Part shown: positions 19,690-28,838 of the stretch, piece by piece
Layout: every line of letters begins with the position of its first letter
Numbering within the stretch: position 1 is the stretch's first letter
Assembly: GCA_905221605.1 (NCBI GenBank)
Contig: CAJNDS010002124.1
Span: forward strand, 658,921-722,920
DNA: 64,000 nt
Source: Symbiodinium natans
Taxonomy: Eukaryota; Sar; Dinophyceae; Suessiales; Symbiodiniaceae
Direction: 5' to 3'
The notes under the pieces: model-generated
Databases searched by the model: none
Seen by the model: the letters and a program-made list of their open reading frames with translations, nothing else
Told to the model about the DNA's origin: nothing
Made by a program: the position numbers and the translations under genes

Positions 19690-22560
19690 CGGATTTTGGG
19701 GGGTAATTATGGTATACATATATATATATAGGCACCATATGGGAATACCATTAGTAATTATTCCGACCCCTATATGAATCCCCAAATCCCAAACCCGCAA
19801 ACCCATGCAATATCTAAGACCCAAGAGAGGAGTCCTCAACGCACCTGAGGCTTGGTAGGGTTTCGGGTTTAGGGTTAGGGGTTTCGGGTTTAGGGTTTCG
19901 GGTTTAGGGTTTAGGGTTTAGGATTTAGGCCAAGCCTGGACCCCATGTGGAACCTACTTTCGTGGGTGTTATGTTCGCCCCCAAATGGAGGGGATGGCCC
20001 TAAAAAACTCCAGTTCTGTAAGTTTCAGGTAGGGCTACGCGGCTTAGGGTCTAGGCTTTAGGCTCCTGGGGCCCAGCCGGCTTCAAAGTTTAGGAGTGGT
20101 GGAGGTTCAGGGTACTCTTCTTTGGCGCTAAGAGTTGTCAAGCCTAAGCCCAACTCTTAATCTTGAGCCCGAAGCCCTGGAAAACGCTAGAGTCCTAAAC
20201 CCGAAACCTACAGGATTCCGTGTGGAGTGGCGAAACCTGTGGGATTATGTCCCAAAGGGTCCATGTACCTATATAGTACATACTTAGGCCTCAAAGGGGT
20301 TCCTATTTAGCAGCTTTAGGGCCCAAGCTAAACCCTAAACCCTAAACCCTAAACCCTAAACCCTAAACCCTAAACCCTAAACCCTTAGGGTGTGTGGGGT
20401 GGCGGGGGCGTTGGGAATTCTCCGCTGGCGTCCGCTTTTCCATGCCTCGCGCGTTAGCTGAGCAGTAGCTTTCCTGGAGTCCCTTCCGGCTCTGGGAACT
20501 TGAGGGTTTAGGGTTTAGGGTTTAGGGTTACCCTAAACCCTAAATTCCCTAAACCCTAAAACAACCCTGCTAGGAACGTCGGATCGGTCTGAGGTATTCA
20601 GGGGTCTAAGGTTTTAGGGTTTAGGGCTTTAGGGCGCAAAAGTGCATTAATAGGATTTGGGGATTTGGTGGTTTGAGGGTTTGTATAGGGTTTGGGGACT
20701 AGGATTGAGGCCACTAAGAATTTAGAGTTTTTGGGTTAAAGGCTTGAGGGCGCTAGCTCGGTCCTGCATCATAACCCTATTACTCAGTAACTGCTGACTA
20801 GGGTTTCGGGTCTAGGGTTTAGGGCCCAGGGTACTGCGACCTACCATCCTTCTAGTAGTGTCAACCAGACTGTGCATTGAAGAGAACATGACAATACGTG
20901 TGCAGAAGTTTGGCCCTCCGGCTACTGATGCATGCTATGCATTCTGGAATCTAGTATACTGCTTGAGGATACCTTAACGCACGAGTGTGTTAGTACGAGA
21001 ATCGTAGTGTAGCCAAGCCCGGTACAATACTCCCAACCCGACCCTAAGCCCTATGCAAATCCTCAAACCACTGCATCCCCAAACCCTACTGTTGATCCGT
21101 ATTTCTGCACTTTCACCAACCCTTTAGGTTTACGTGCACTTCATGCTTTGTACCTGCTAGGTCCCCGGGTGGCGCAGGATATAAGGGTATAGTCCTTGGA
21201 GAATGCCTCGTATAGGATCCTCGGGTGGTGTATGGTGGCCCCTAAACAATAAACCCTACAGCCCCAACCCCCCATTTTTTTACCCTAAACCCTACACCCC
21301 AGAACCCTAAACCCCTGCACACCAAACTCCAAATCCCAAACTCTTTAAACCCTAAACCCGACAGTATATGTTTCTGTGATCTCGCGACCTGAACCCGAGA
21401 CCTTAAGCCCTGATCCCTTAGCCCTTGGACGGTTTTGGGGTTTAGGGTTTATAGGGTTTAGAAATCCTAAACCCTTAAATCCCTCAACTCGAAACCCAAA
21501 ATTCCAATTGCCGCGATCCCGGGCATTCACACAAGGGACTTATTTGGATTGAATCCGTTCCACGGCGCTGATGGATTATGTTGAATCCGCAGGCAAAAGG
21601 GTGCAGGATTCAGGGTTCGGATCGACATGTTATAATTTCAACAAGTCAAGATCACCTAGGAAACTAAATCCAACACCCTAAACACTAAGCCCTAAACCTT
21701 AAACCCCCAAGCTCGAACCTTAAACCCTAAACCCTAAGCGCCAAACCCTAAACCCTAAACCTCAAGCCATACCCAATGATCCGTTCGAATTGAGGGTTCT
21801 ATCGTAGAGTTGAATCCCCGAGCCTGCTCGAACACTGCAAGCTCAGGATTTAGGGTTTAGGGTTTAGGGTTTAGGGTTTAGGGTGTCGGGGTGGCTCAAA
21901 AAGCTTAAACCACTGAACCGCTGAGCCCGAAAGCCCCCTCACCCTGAGAAGGCCAGTTCGCGCCGAGTGCCTAACATTGCAGCTTCGTCTGGAGGAGCAG
22001 CCATGCAGCAGCAACTTAGGGTTCAGGGTTTCGGGTTTCGGGTTTAGGGTTTAGGGTTTAGGGTTTAGGGTTTAGGGTTTAGGTGCAGGCGGAGGGTCGC
22101 AAGATTTTTCCAAAACCTTGCGAGCTTCTAAAGCGATTAACCCGAAACCCAGAAGACTCAAAACCCGACGTGGTCTCGAATGAAAATTGCGACGTTTTCA
22201 AGTTTTCACCCTGCCATGATACTTCAGGAGGTAGGTCCTTGGGATGTTTTTGAATTCCATATCGCTGGGTACAATTGGGACTTTGTTCAGACCTCAAGCC
22301 CCAAACACAAAACCCTACCCCAAACCCGACTTGCTCAGAGAGTTTTCAGGGCCCACCCTCGTTAAGCTGAGCCTCTAGGATGAAGGGCTTTACACCATAA
22401 GTAGGTTCAGGGTTTAGGGTTTAGGGTTTAGGGTTTAGGGTTCATGGCTGGGGGATCCCTTACAGTGTAAGGTTTTAGGGTTCGAAAGATGGGTCTAGTG
22501 TTCAGGGCATAGGGTTGAATCAGGGTAATCAAACTATAAACTCCGGCACAACCTCAAGAG
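19690..22560. other. Long intron or intergenic stretch with few coding signals
   Basis: Mostly short TTTAGGG and CCCTAAA tracts in both directions, AT-rich snippets and a truncated family B MITE at 20254-20329 running into CCCTAAA. Weak coding hints near 20390-20463 (ending FSMPRALAEQ), 21983-22015 and 22162-22230, not strong enough to call separately. Confidence 0.5.
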
Positions 22561-22570
22561 CCTTCCCTAG

Positions 22571-22616
22571 AACACCGTGGTGAAACCCGCAACCCCTGCG
22601 GACCGAGCGGTGCATG
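22571..22616 (+). CDS. Exon-like island
   Basis: TTCCCTAG acceptor; NTVVKPATPADRAVH, then ATG|GGTTTA. Confidence 0.45.
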
Positions 22617-22644
22617 GGTTTACATTTTGTAGTGTTTACGGGGG

Positions 22645-22710
22645 TTTAGGGTTTAGGGTTTAGGGTTTAGGGTTTAGGGTTTAGGGTTTAGGGTTTAGGG
22701 TTTAGGGTGA
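22645..22710. repeat. TTTAGGG telomere-like array
   Basis: About nine perfect units downstream of the preceding exon. Confidence 0.95.
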
Positions 22711-22963
22711 CCTGGGGTATGCAGCCCTCCAAACCCCAAGATTGGAAACTGAAGTGGTTCGGGTCTGTAGGGCTTAGGGTTCAGTCGCACGCCAAGTGCT
22801 CCTTTTAAGGTACTCGTAGGTGCATACCCTAAACCCTAAACCGCCCTAGACTCGGAGCTCCCCTAAACTACCCTAAGGTTTAGGCTTAGGGTTTAGGGTT
22901 TAAGGTTTAGGGTTTAGGGTTTGGGCCCCCAAACCACAGGCCCAAAATCCTAAATCCGCAGCA

Positions 22964-23055
22964 GTCAAAGGCCGGCGAGACATCGCGGCCACTGTGGGGA
23001 TGGCGTCTGGGCTTGGCGTCTCTTTGCGCAGCCGGTGGCTAGCCTTGATAGCCCT
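22964..23055 (+). CDS. Exon-like island, frame uncertain
   Basis: After GCAGCAG; GRRDIAATVGMASGLGVSLR in one frame, SKAGETSRPLWGWRLG in another. Confidence 0.4.
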
Positions 23056-23323
23056 AAACCCTAAACCCGAAACCCTAAACCCTAAACCCTAAACCCTAAA
23101 CCCTAAACCCTAAACCCTAAACCCTAAACCCTAGGGAGTAGCCTTATTGTACATGAAGGGGCCCCGGGAAGGTTCTCTAAGGTAGGTTTCGAGGAAGCCT
23201 ATTTTTGATATGGGCCCTGGTATTGGGATGGCCAATGAGGGATAGTGACTTAGAGAACAGCCAATGGCTTCTGTCCTGAAATTCCAAACCAGAACCCCTG
23301 CACCCTCTTCACTTGGTGTGCAG

Positions 23324-23508
23324 GGGAGAGCTCAGGCATCGTGGAGTTTCCAGTGCCTACCGAAAAGCCTTCAATGATTGGAAGCCCACGGGGTGAAATG
23401 AGGAGCAACGGGAGCCTGCTGAGCAAAGCTCGAACCAAGGCACAGGCAGCCCAGAAGAAGGCTGGTGCAAAGTTCGATGCTGCGAATCCTCGCCCGAATG
23501 CCTGTTAG
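23324..23508 (+). CDS. Exon-like island, probable terminal exon
   Basis: TGTGCAG acceptor; GIVEFPVPTEKPSMIGSPRG, KARTKAQAAQKKAGAKF and ANPRPNAC before TAG (23506-23508). 61 codons, Ala/Lys-rich. One of the strongest exon calls. Confidence 0.7.
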
Positions 23509-23549
23509 TGATGTACCATCGTCCACCGACAGCGAGGTTTTCACTTTGA

Positions 23550-23665
23550 CAAGAACCCTAAACCCTAAACCCTAAACCCTGAACCCTAAACCCTAAACCC
23601 TAAACCCTAAACCCTAAACCCTAAACCCTAAACCCTAAACCCTAAACCCTAAACCCTAAACCCTA
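23550..23665. repeat. CCCTAAA telomere-like array
   Basis: About 16 units between the terminal exon at 23508 and the next island. Confidence 0.95.
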
Positions 23666-23669
23666 TTCG

Positions 23670-23730
23670 ATGTTGTGGATGATCGGGGCTTTGCGGCTTG
23701 CCTGCCTGCATGCTAGCCTCTTGCTTAGGG
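23670..23730 (+). CDS. Possible first exon, hydrophobic N-terminus
   Basis: MLWMIGALRLACLHASLLL directly after a CCCTAAA array. Could be a signal peptide; weakly supported. Confidence 0.3.
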
Positions 23731-23819
23731 TTCAGGGTGTAGGCTTCGGGTTCTCTACACCCAACCCCTAAACCCTAAAACCTAAACCCTAAGCCGCCCT
23801 TGACTGCCCTACTCTGCAG

Positions 23820-23833
23820 CTCCTGAACCGCAG
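23820..23833 (+). CDS. Possible 14-nt microexon
   Basis: CTCTGCAG acceptor, LLNR, canonical donor CAG|GTACGT. The intron it opens would hold the LTR element. Confidence 0.35.
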
Positions 23834-23869
23834 GTACGTAGTCCCCTTAAGGGTTTAGGGTTTAGGGTT

Positions 23870-23874
23870 TAGGG
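23870..23874. repeat. Target site duplication TAGGG, left
   Basis: TAGGG abuts the left LTR and again the right LTR. Because the target is a TTTAGGG array, the duplication length is ambiguous. Confidence 0.6.
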
Positions 23875-24153
23875 TACGGGGGGACAACCAAGGAAGGAAA
23901 TCAACTCCCCTAATCGCCCTGAACTTATATTTCCCAGATCGAACCAAGAAACAACCAAGAACACGGATAAGAGCAACAAGGAAGGGGCACCCTTACACAA
24001 GTAGAGGGGCACTAACCCAACCCTCACTCCCAAACACGGACTTTTTTCTTTGGACGGGCTGGCCATCCTTGAGCCAAACATAGTTTACGGGTTCATTAAC
24101 CCTTTCAACTTCCAACACTAACTCCTTTCTACAATACCAATTGCAGCTCCGCA
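23875..24153 (-). repeat. 3' LTR
   Basis: Direct repeat of 32384-32662. On the minus strand it begins TGCGGAGCTGCAATTGG and ends TTGTCCCCCCGTA. AAATATAAG within it is a possible promoter-like motif. Small ORFs inside it are not supported as genes. Confidence 0.95.
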
Positions 24154-24161
24154 CTCCCCCT
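24154..24161 (-). promoter_or_regulatory. Polypurine tract
   Basis: AGGGGGAG on the minus strand immediately precedes the TG start of the 3' LTR, the expected place for plus-strand priming. Confidence 0.8.
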
Positions 24162-24523
24162 GTCCTAGGATTTCCTAGGACACATTGGAGATGCAGGTCT
24201 TTTGGCCAAAAACTGCCATTAAGGCAGCAGCCAGCTGCTTGAAATGCAAGTTGTGGTTTAACGTCTTCCAGGACGGAATTATAGCACATTGGCTAACCTA
24301 CTACCCATAGAGAATCTTTTTTCACCATGATCCTCTCATCACTGAAGACTCCTTGGCCTTCTTCACCACAAACCGTGGTCTTCGCTACGCGAAAAGCTAC
24401 TTACTTCTACTATCAGGGATTTCCATACCCTTAATAGTAACCACCACATTGTCAGCACATTGGCTGTTCCAGCGCACCCGTCTCCAGAAAGAGAAAAACT
24501 ATCCCTTCATCCATACCATCCAA
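24162..24523 (-). other. Element 3' untranslated region
   Basis: Between the last reading frame and the polypurine tract; no supported ORF on either strand. Confidence 0.6.
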
Positions 24524-24775
24524 TCACTTCTTTTTCCGATTGTTGGCAATCTTGAGGTGAAGTTGCAGCAGAATATACTCCAGGTCCGAAACTGTAAGAA
24601 CAGGATCCTGTACGCCCCTTTGAATTGAGGATACCAATCCTTCCCTCTTTGCGTCCTCAATCGCCTGGCAAGATTGACCCAGCTCTTCATTCGCAGTGGC
24701 AGACCCTGGTGCATCCGCATCAGATGGACGATCCTTTTCTTCAGGATCTTGAACCATTACCACCTCTTCTTTTTT
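24524..24775 (-). CDS. Element ORF3 continuation in +1 frame
   Basis: After CCCAAAAAAG (24769-24778) the +1 frame gives PKKEEVVMVQDPEEKDRPSD, later EELGQSCQAIEDAKREGL and LEYILLQLHLKIANNRKKK before TGA. This is more protein-like than the Arg/Gly-rich end of ORF3, so the real C-terminus is probably here. Confidence 0.6.
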   Translation of the reverse strand, partial: KKEEVVMVQDPEEKDRPSDADAPGSATANEELGQSCQAIEDAKREGLVSSIQRGVQDPVLTVSDLEYILLQLHLKIANNRKKK

Positions 24776-27260
24776 GGGACTGACTTTTCTCCCTCTTCTT
24801 TGTCTTTCCACCGACATTTGACTTTGTGCGCGTCTTCGAGGATTTTTCCACTGCAGAAGCCACCACATTGGATGTTGATCCACCCTTCTCAATGATCGTC
24901 GGCATCTTCTTCGGCTTTGGAACCATGAGAGTGTAAGGATCTTCAATAGCTGCAGCTTTCCTCTTCTTTTTTACCTTTTTCTTCTCTTCTTCAACGGCAA
25001 CCTCCGTCTCCGAAGTCTCAACCACTCCTGTTTCGGCAGGAATATCCTTGCTGGACTCCCTTCCTAGGGATCTCTTTTTACCTCTTTTGGGATCCTTTTC
25101 CTCTCCCAAATTGGCTCGCTCATACCATATCCTCAGGTCATTGACCCATTCTTCCACCTCCGCGAGCGAAACCTCATACGACTTCACTACTTCGAGAAGT
25201 TCCAGCACGGACAACATTTCAGTGGTCCACGAAACCCATACTTGATCCATTTGGTCAGCATCTCCAGTGAACTTCAGGAGTTTGAACAATGGGTCCGCCT
25301 CTGCTCGAGCCAAATCTGGCTTGCCACCGGAGAGAAATGAAATCGCCTCCATCAACAGTTCCGTCATCTTGGTCTCTTCGTCATAAACCATAAAATCCTC
25401 ATCATCATCGAACTGTTCAGGAGAGATCTCCTTTTCTCCACCATTTGCACCAGACTTTTTCCTTGGACCATCCCTTGGGGGCGTCCTTGGAGACCTTGGC
25501 CTCTGTTTTTCCAACGGAACACCATGCTCGAAGACACACCTGTCACCAAATCGACACTTCCCAGACCGAGCAAACTGGACGCACCTCACACCAGTTGCAT
25601 CATGCGAGAACTCACAATCCTTTCCAGCGAAACATTCTCTCCCTGCCACATAGTATTTGCACCAATATGAATGTAGCACCACATCATCTTCGGAATGGAT
25701 GAATTTGCAGTCGTCACCGAATTTGCAGCGATCTTTCCCCCTGCCGAACCAATAGCAGAAACCCTTCTTCCTCTTCTCCAAGCGCTCTGCCTCATACCGG
25801 TCCATAGGGCGATTGTGCTCTACATGAACATTGCCATGTACCTGGGGACTGCTCCCTTCACCCGACGTGCTATCAGTATTTGGTGCTTGGAGTACAGCTG
25901 GAAAACCCGGCCTTGGTCCTACCACCTTCATGATCGGTTTTCCGCCAACTCCTGAGCCATGCTGAGACGATCCAAAAACATTGAACATCTTCATGAAGGC
26001 CTTTCTAGTGCCAATCTTCTGCACCCTTTTGATTGGACGTTTCATTGCTCCAACCTTGCATCCAGATGCGTTCAAACGACACAACCTCCTATAACCAACT
26101 CTATGTCCCTTCTTCCAAAGAGCCATAAGAATTTTAGAGGCAGTAACATTCTCCACCTCTACCTTTTCCAATGGTCCCTCACTTCCCGGAACAAACCCAT
26201 CCATATCTGAAGACCTTTCCATCTTTTTTGACACCACTTCGTCGAGGTAGTCTTCTGAGATCCAGGGTAAGTTCCCCTTAGAGGAAGGATTGTCATCATT
26301 GTTTGGTCCTTCACCAGGATACCCTTTTGTGCTGTCAAAGATCTTACCAGTAGTGCGGTCCTGCATAGAGAAATTCGAAGCCACGCGGGAGTACACTGAC
26401 CACAAGAAAATCCTTGTGTCCGCCAGTCTTGATGACCCACTGGATGTCTCCTCTTCCGGAGAAACTTCTGGCGCTTTGCCATCCCCTCCAGTGTCACCAC
26501 TTATCTCACCTCCAGCATCTTCAATGGGAATAAGGGATTCATTGTTCCCTTGATCAAGCACCGCGCCCTCTGGTCCAAAAACTTCCAGCACCGCTGTCGA
26601 AGGATCCACCTCTTCATCAGCATCGTCGTCCATCCTTCTCCAGAGAGCCTCCAATTGGTCCGCACAAGTCGCCGCTTGAAGGAACTCCATCAACCGAGCC
26701 CTCCCGCGCTGCCAGAGAAATTCCGAAATCATCACCGACCCTTGGGCTCCCAGATTCAGGAATGGGTGAACCATTTTGGCTACCCTCGCCATAAGTTCAA
26801 TATGAACTTCCATGCCTGGACTGCGGCTCCAATCGTAGGCAATTGCCTCCATAGCAGTTCCAAACTTGTCAGTGTTCTTGAATTCCCCTTCCAGACCAGG
26901 AGACAACAAAGCACCCATCACTGAAAGAGGATAATTCCCCACCGCCGGCAAGCACGGGTTTTCATGGAACGAATGATGCAGGTCAGTATAATGTCCTTGA
27001 TCTCTCCTTTGAAAAAGGAGTGCTCCAGTCCCTAGCTGGGCATTCATTTCATCCACTTGAACCATTTCAGCACATATCCTCTGTGCCATGTACGCCATTG
27101 CTGGCCAGACGGAACGATCGGTAAGACCGCGACGCATAACCCAATCAGTTGTTGGCGACTGAATCAGCGTCCTTGGATCATACACCAGAACAACCATCGC
27201 ACCGTCACCCATTGACTGATCAGCATCGGATGACATGCTAATAACCAAATTTCGATCCAT
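24741..27260 (-). CDS. Element ORF3: three CCCH zinc fingers, helical C-terminus
   Basis: 839 codons from a true ATG at 27260, in frame with ORF2 and four codons after its TAA. The N-terminal 200 residues are helix-rich (MAYMAQRICAEMVQVDEMNA, FLWQRGRARLMEFLQ) and could be capsid-like; unproven. CCCH fingers: C502-C512-C518-H522, C534-C543-C549-H553, C560-C569-C575-H579, all with CCCH x5/x3 spacing at the end. An SP-rich patch follows, then a helical region (about 630-715) and a Lys-rich tail. The last codons look out of frame: a +1 shift at an A6 run opens a longer acidic tail. Confidence 0.85.
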   Translation of the reverse strand: MDRNLVISMSSDADQSMGDGAMVVLVYDPRTLIQSPTTDWVMRRGLTDRSVWPAMAYMAQRICAEMVQVDEMNAQLGTGALLFQRRDQGHYTDLHHSFHENPCLPAVGNYPLSVMGALLSPGLEGEFKNTDKFGTAMEAIAYDWSRSPGMEVHIELMARVAKMVHPFLNLGAQGSVMISEFLWQRGRARLMEFLQAATCADQLEALWRRMDDDADEEVDPSTAVLEVFGPEGAVLDQGNNESLIPIEDAGGEISGDTGGDGKAPEVSPEEETSSGSSRLADTRIFLWSVYSRVASNFSMQDRTTGKIFDSTKGYPGEGPNNDDNPSSKGNLPWISEDYLDEVVSKKMERSSDMDGFVPGSEGPLEKVEVENVTASKILMALWKKGHRVGYRRLCRLNASGCKVGAMKRPIKRVQKIGTRKAFMKMFNVFGSSQHGSGVGGKPIMKVVGPRPGFPAVLQAPNTDSTSGEGSSPQVHGNVHVEHNRPMDRYEAERLEKRKKGFCYWFGRGKDRCKFGDDCKFIHSEDDVVLHSYWCKYYVAGRECFAGKDCEFSHDATGVRCVQFARSGKCRFGDRCVFEHGVPLEKQRPRSPRTPPRDGPRKKSGANGGEKEISPEQFDDDEDFMVYDEETKMTELLMEAISFLSGGKPDLARAEADPLFKLLKFTGDADQMDQVWVSWTTEMLSVLELLEVVKSYEVSLAEVEEWVNDLRIWYERANLGEEKDPKRGKKRSLGRESSKDIPAETGVVETSETEVAVEEEKKKVKKKRKAAAIEDPYTLMVPKPKKMPTIIEKGGSTSNVVASAVEKSSKTRTKSNVGGKTKKREKSQSQKRRGGNGSRS

Positions 27261-27272
27261 CTTATTGGACCC

Positions 27273-27275
27273 TTA
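27273..27275 (-). other. In-frame TAA between ORF2 and ORF3
   Basis: Context CAA TAA GGG, then four sense codons and the ORF3 ATG in the same frame. Either a readthrough-type break or a point mutation. Confidence 0.8.
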
Positions 27276-28838
27276 TTGGCAGTCTCTTTGCCCCACCGGC
27301 AACTTGCCAACTGCAACCTTCCAATAAATCCGAGTCAGAAGGCCTTTAACCAGCAATTGCTGAAGGTCACTCCTCACCGGACCACCATCCAACATCTTCG
27401 CATCATCACCACGGAGGTCATTGCTCCCACCTTCTCCTTCTTTTTGGTCAGTCTCCTCGCCAGAAATCTGTACTGCTCCTTCCGGCGCCGTCTCCTGTCC
27501 AGCCACTTCTTGCCCAGGAAGAACTTGAGCGCTTTCAGAGACATTCACCTGTCCAGCAACACCTTGCCCAGGTAAAACCTCATCCGTGGAGCCCACCGCC
27601 AGCGAACCAACCATAACTGAACCATCCCTTGCTCTTTTTTGAGACCGTTCAGCTCGACGAGAAGGTTGTGGTAGCGAAAAAACTTGTGAAGTCACTTCTT
27701 GGCGGGTCTCCCCCCGCGACGCTTTGTCGCGCCCTTCGCCAAGGTGAACCGATTTTTTCGGCCCGTCATTGGAGCCTGAAGAACCACTTTGCGGAACATT
27801 GCCACGATTCGCAGTTCTCTGTGAATCCCTTTCTTGCAAAAAGATTTCCTTCAGGCGTTGTACGGCATTGGTCTCCTCTTCGCTTGAATCGCTTGAGGAA
27901 GCGGCATACGAGACCAAAGCCTCCGCCTGTTCATCATCATCCACCACATCTGCCCACGCTCTGCTGAACCGATACGACAACCCACCACGAGGCTTCAGTT
28001 CCAGTGGCTTCGGCTTTTCCACCACTTCCGCCGGTTGCACTCGTCGTTGTGACCGAGAGCGTGGCACCTGTCGCACCTGTTTTTTGTCCAGCAAGGGCCT
28101 TCCCCTTCTCACAGGGTTTGATCTTGACCGATACTTTTTTGTTGGTGGATTCACCGGCGGCATTCCAACTCCCACCAACCGCAGCTTCTGTACACACAAC
28201 GGAGACCTCTGCGCAAGCGTCCAACCATCACGGTACCTGACCTTATCAAAAAGCTCCCGATAGGAGCCTCTCGGCATAGTTTTTGCACCGGAGTCTTCAG
28301 CTTCACGCACCTGAGTGAGGGTTCGCACCGCCGCTCTTCCAGTCCCTTTGTTCCCAGAAGATTGTTGTACCCGTACAGATGCATCAGAAGGAACTGCCTT
28401 TTCCGGTCCTCCCGGTCGATATCGGACCTCACCCACCAATTGCAGAATTTTGCATGCGGTCACTTTGTTGATCCCTTTGTCAACCAAATCTTCCACAAAG
28501 ATGAACTCTTGCAAATCCGACACATTGGTCACACCAAGCGTAATCATCACCTCACTTACATGAGGGGTATACACCCACAGGTGTGCGTTGCGAGCCATCC
28601 AATTTTCAATTGGCTCCTCCGGATTTTGAAGCTGAGTACCAGTGGATGCAGCCACTGAATTCTTTTGTTCATCAGCTTCTGCTTCATCCAGAGTACCTTT
28701 TTCACCATCTTTTTGTGACACATTGGTCATTTGCAGTGCTTTCGGTGCCGAGGATGAGGAAGGTTCAGCTCCCCCCCCCACTTGCAGGCGGCTGAAACGT
28801 GCTTCTATCCGTAATCTCCCATCCTCTCTCTTTTTCAA
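27273..28838 (-). CDS. Element ORF2: SAM-like segment, basic/low-complexity
   Basis: 521 codons, in the +1 frame relative to ORF1 and overlapping its end by 74 nt. The 5' end is TTG, not ATG; the first ATG is codon 37, so it is probably translated as an extension of ORF1. Residues about 78-137 resemble a SAM helical bundle (LGVTNVSDLQEF, EDLVDKGINKVTACKILQLV). A basic patch follows (RSRSNPVRRGR, RSRSQRRVQ), then a Gly/Ser/Glu-rich tail with a repeated VLPGQ-VAGQ motif. It ends at a single TAA in the same frame as ORF3. SAM assignment is by eye. Confidence 0.75.
   Translation of the reverse strand: MKKREDGRLRIEARFSRLQVGGGAEPSSSSAPKALQMTNVSQKDGEKGTLDEAEADEQKNSVAASTGTQLQNPEEPIENWMARNAHLWVYTPHVSEVMITLGVTNVSDLQEFIFVEDLVDKGINKVTACKILQLVGEVRYRPGGPEKAVPSDASVRVQQSSGNKGTGRAAVRTLTQVREAEDSGAKTMPRGSYRELFDKVRYRDGWTLAQRSPLCVQKLRLVGVGMPPVNPPTKKYRSRSNPVRRGRPLLDKKQVRQVPRSRSQRRVQPAEVVEKPKPLELKPRGGLSYRFSRAWADVVDDDEQAEALVSYAASSSDSSEEETNAVQRLKEIFLQERDSQRTANRGNVPQSGSSGSNDGPKKSVHLGEGRDKASRGETRQEVTSQVFSLPQPSRRAERSQKRARDGSVMVGSLAVGSTDEVLPGQGVAGQVNVSESAQVLPGQEVAGQETAPEGAVQISGEETDQKEGEGGSNDLRGDDAKMLDGGPVRSDLQQLLVKGLLTRIYWKVAVGKLPVGQRDCQ

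Noticed and set aside
23869-24289. Minus-strand ORFs in and beside the left LTR
   Set aside because: Same peptide appears in both LTRs, ends abruptly, and lies over LTR and 3' untranslated sequence; not needed for the element.
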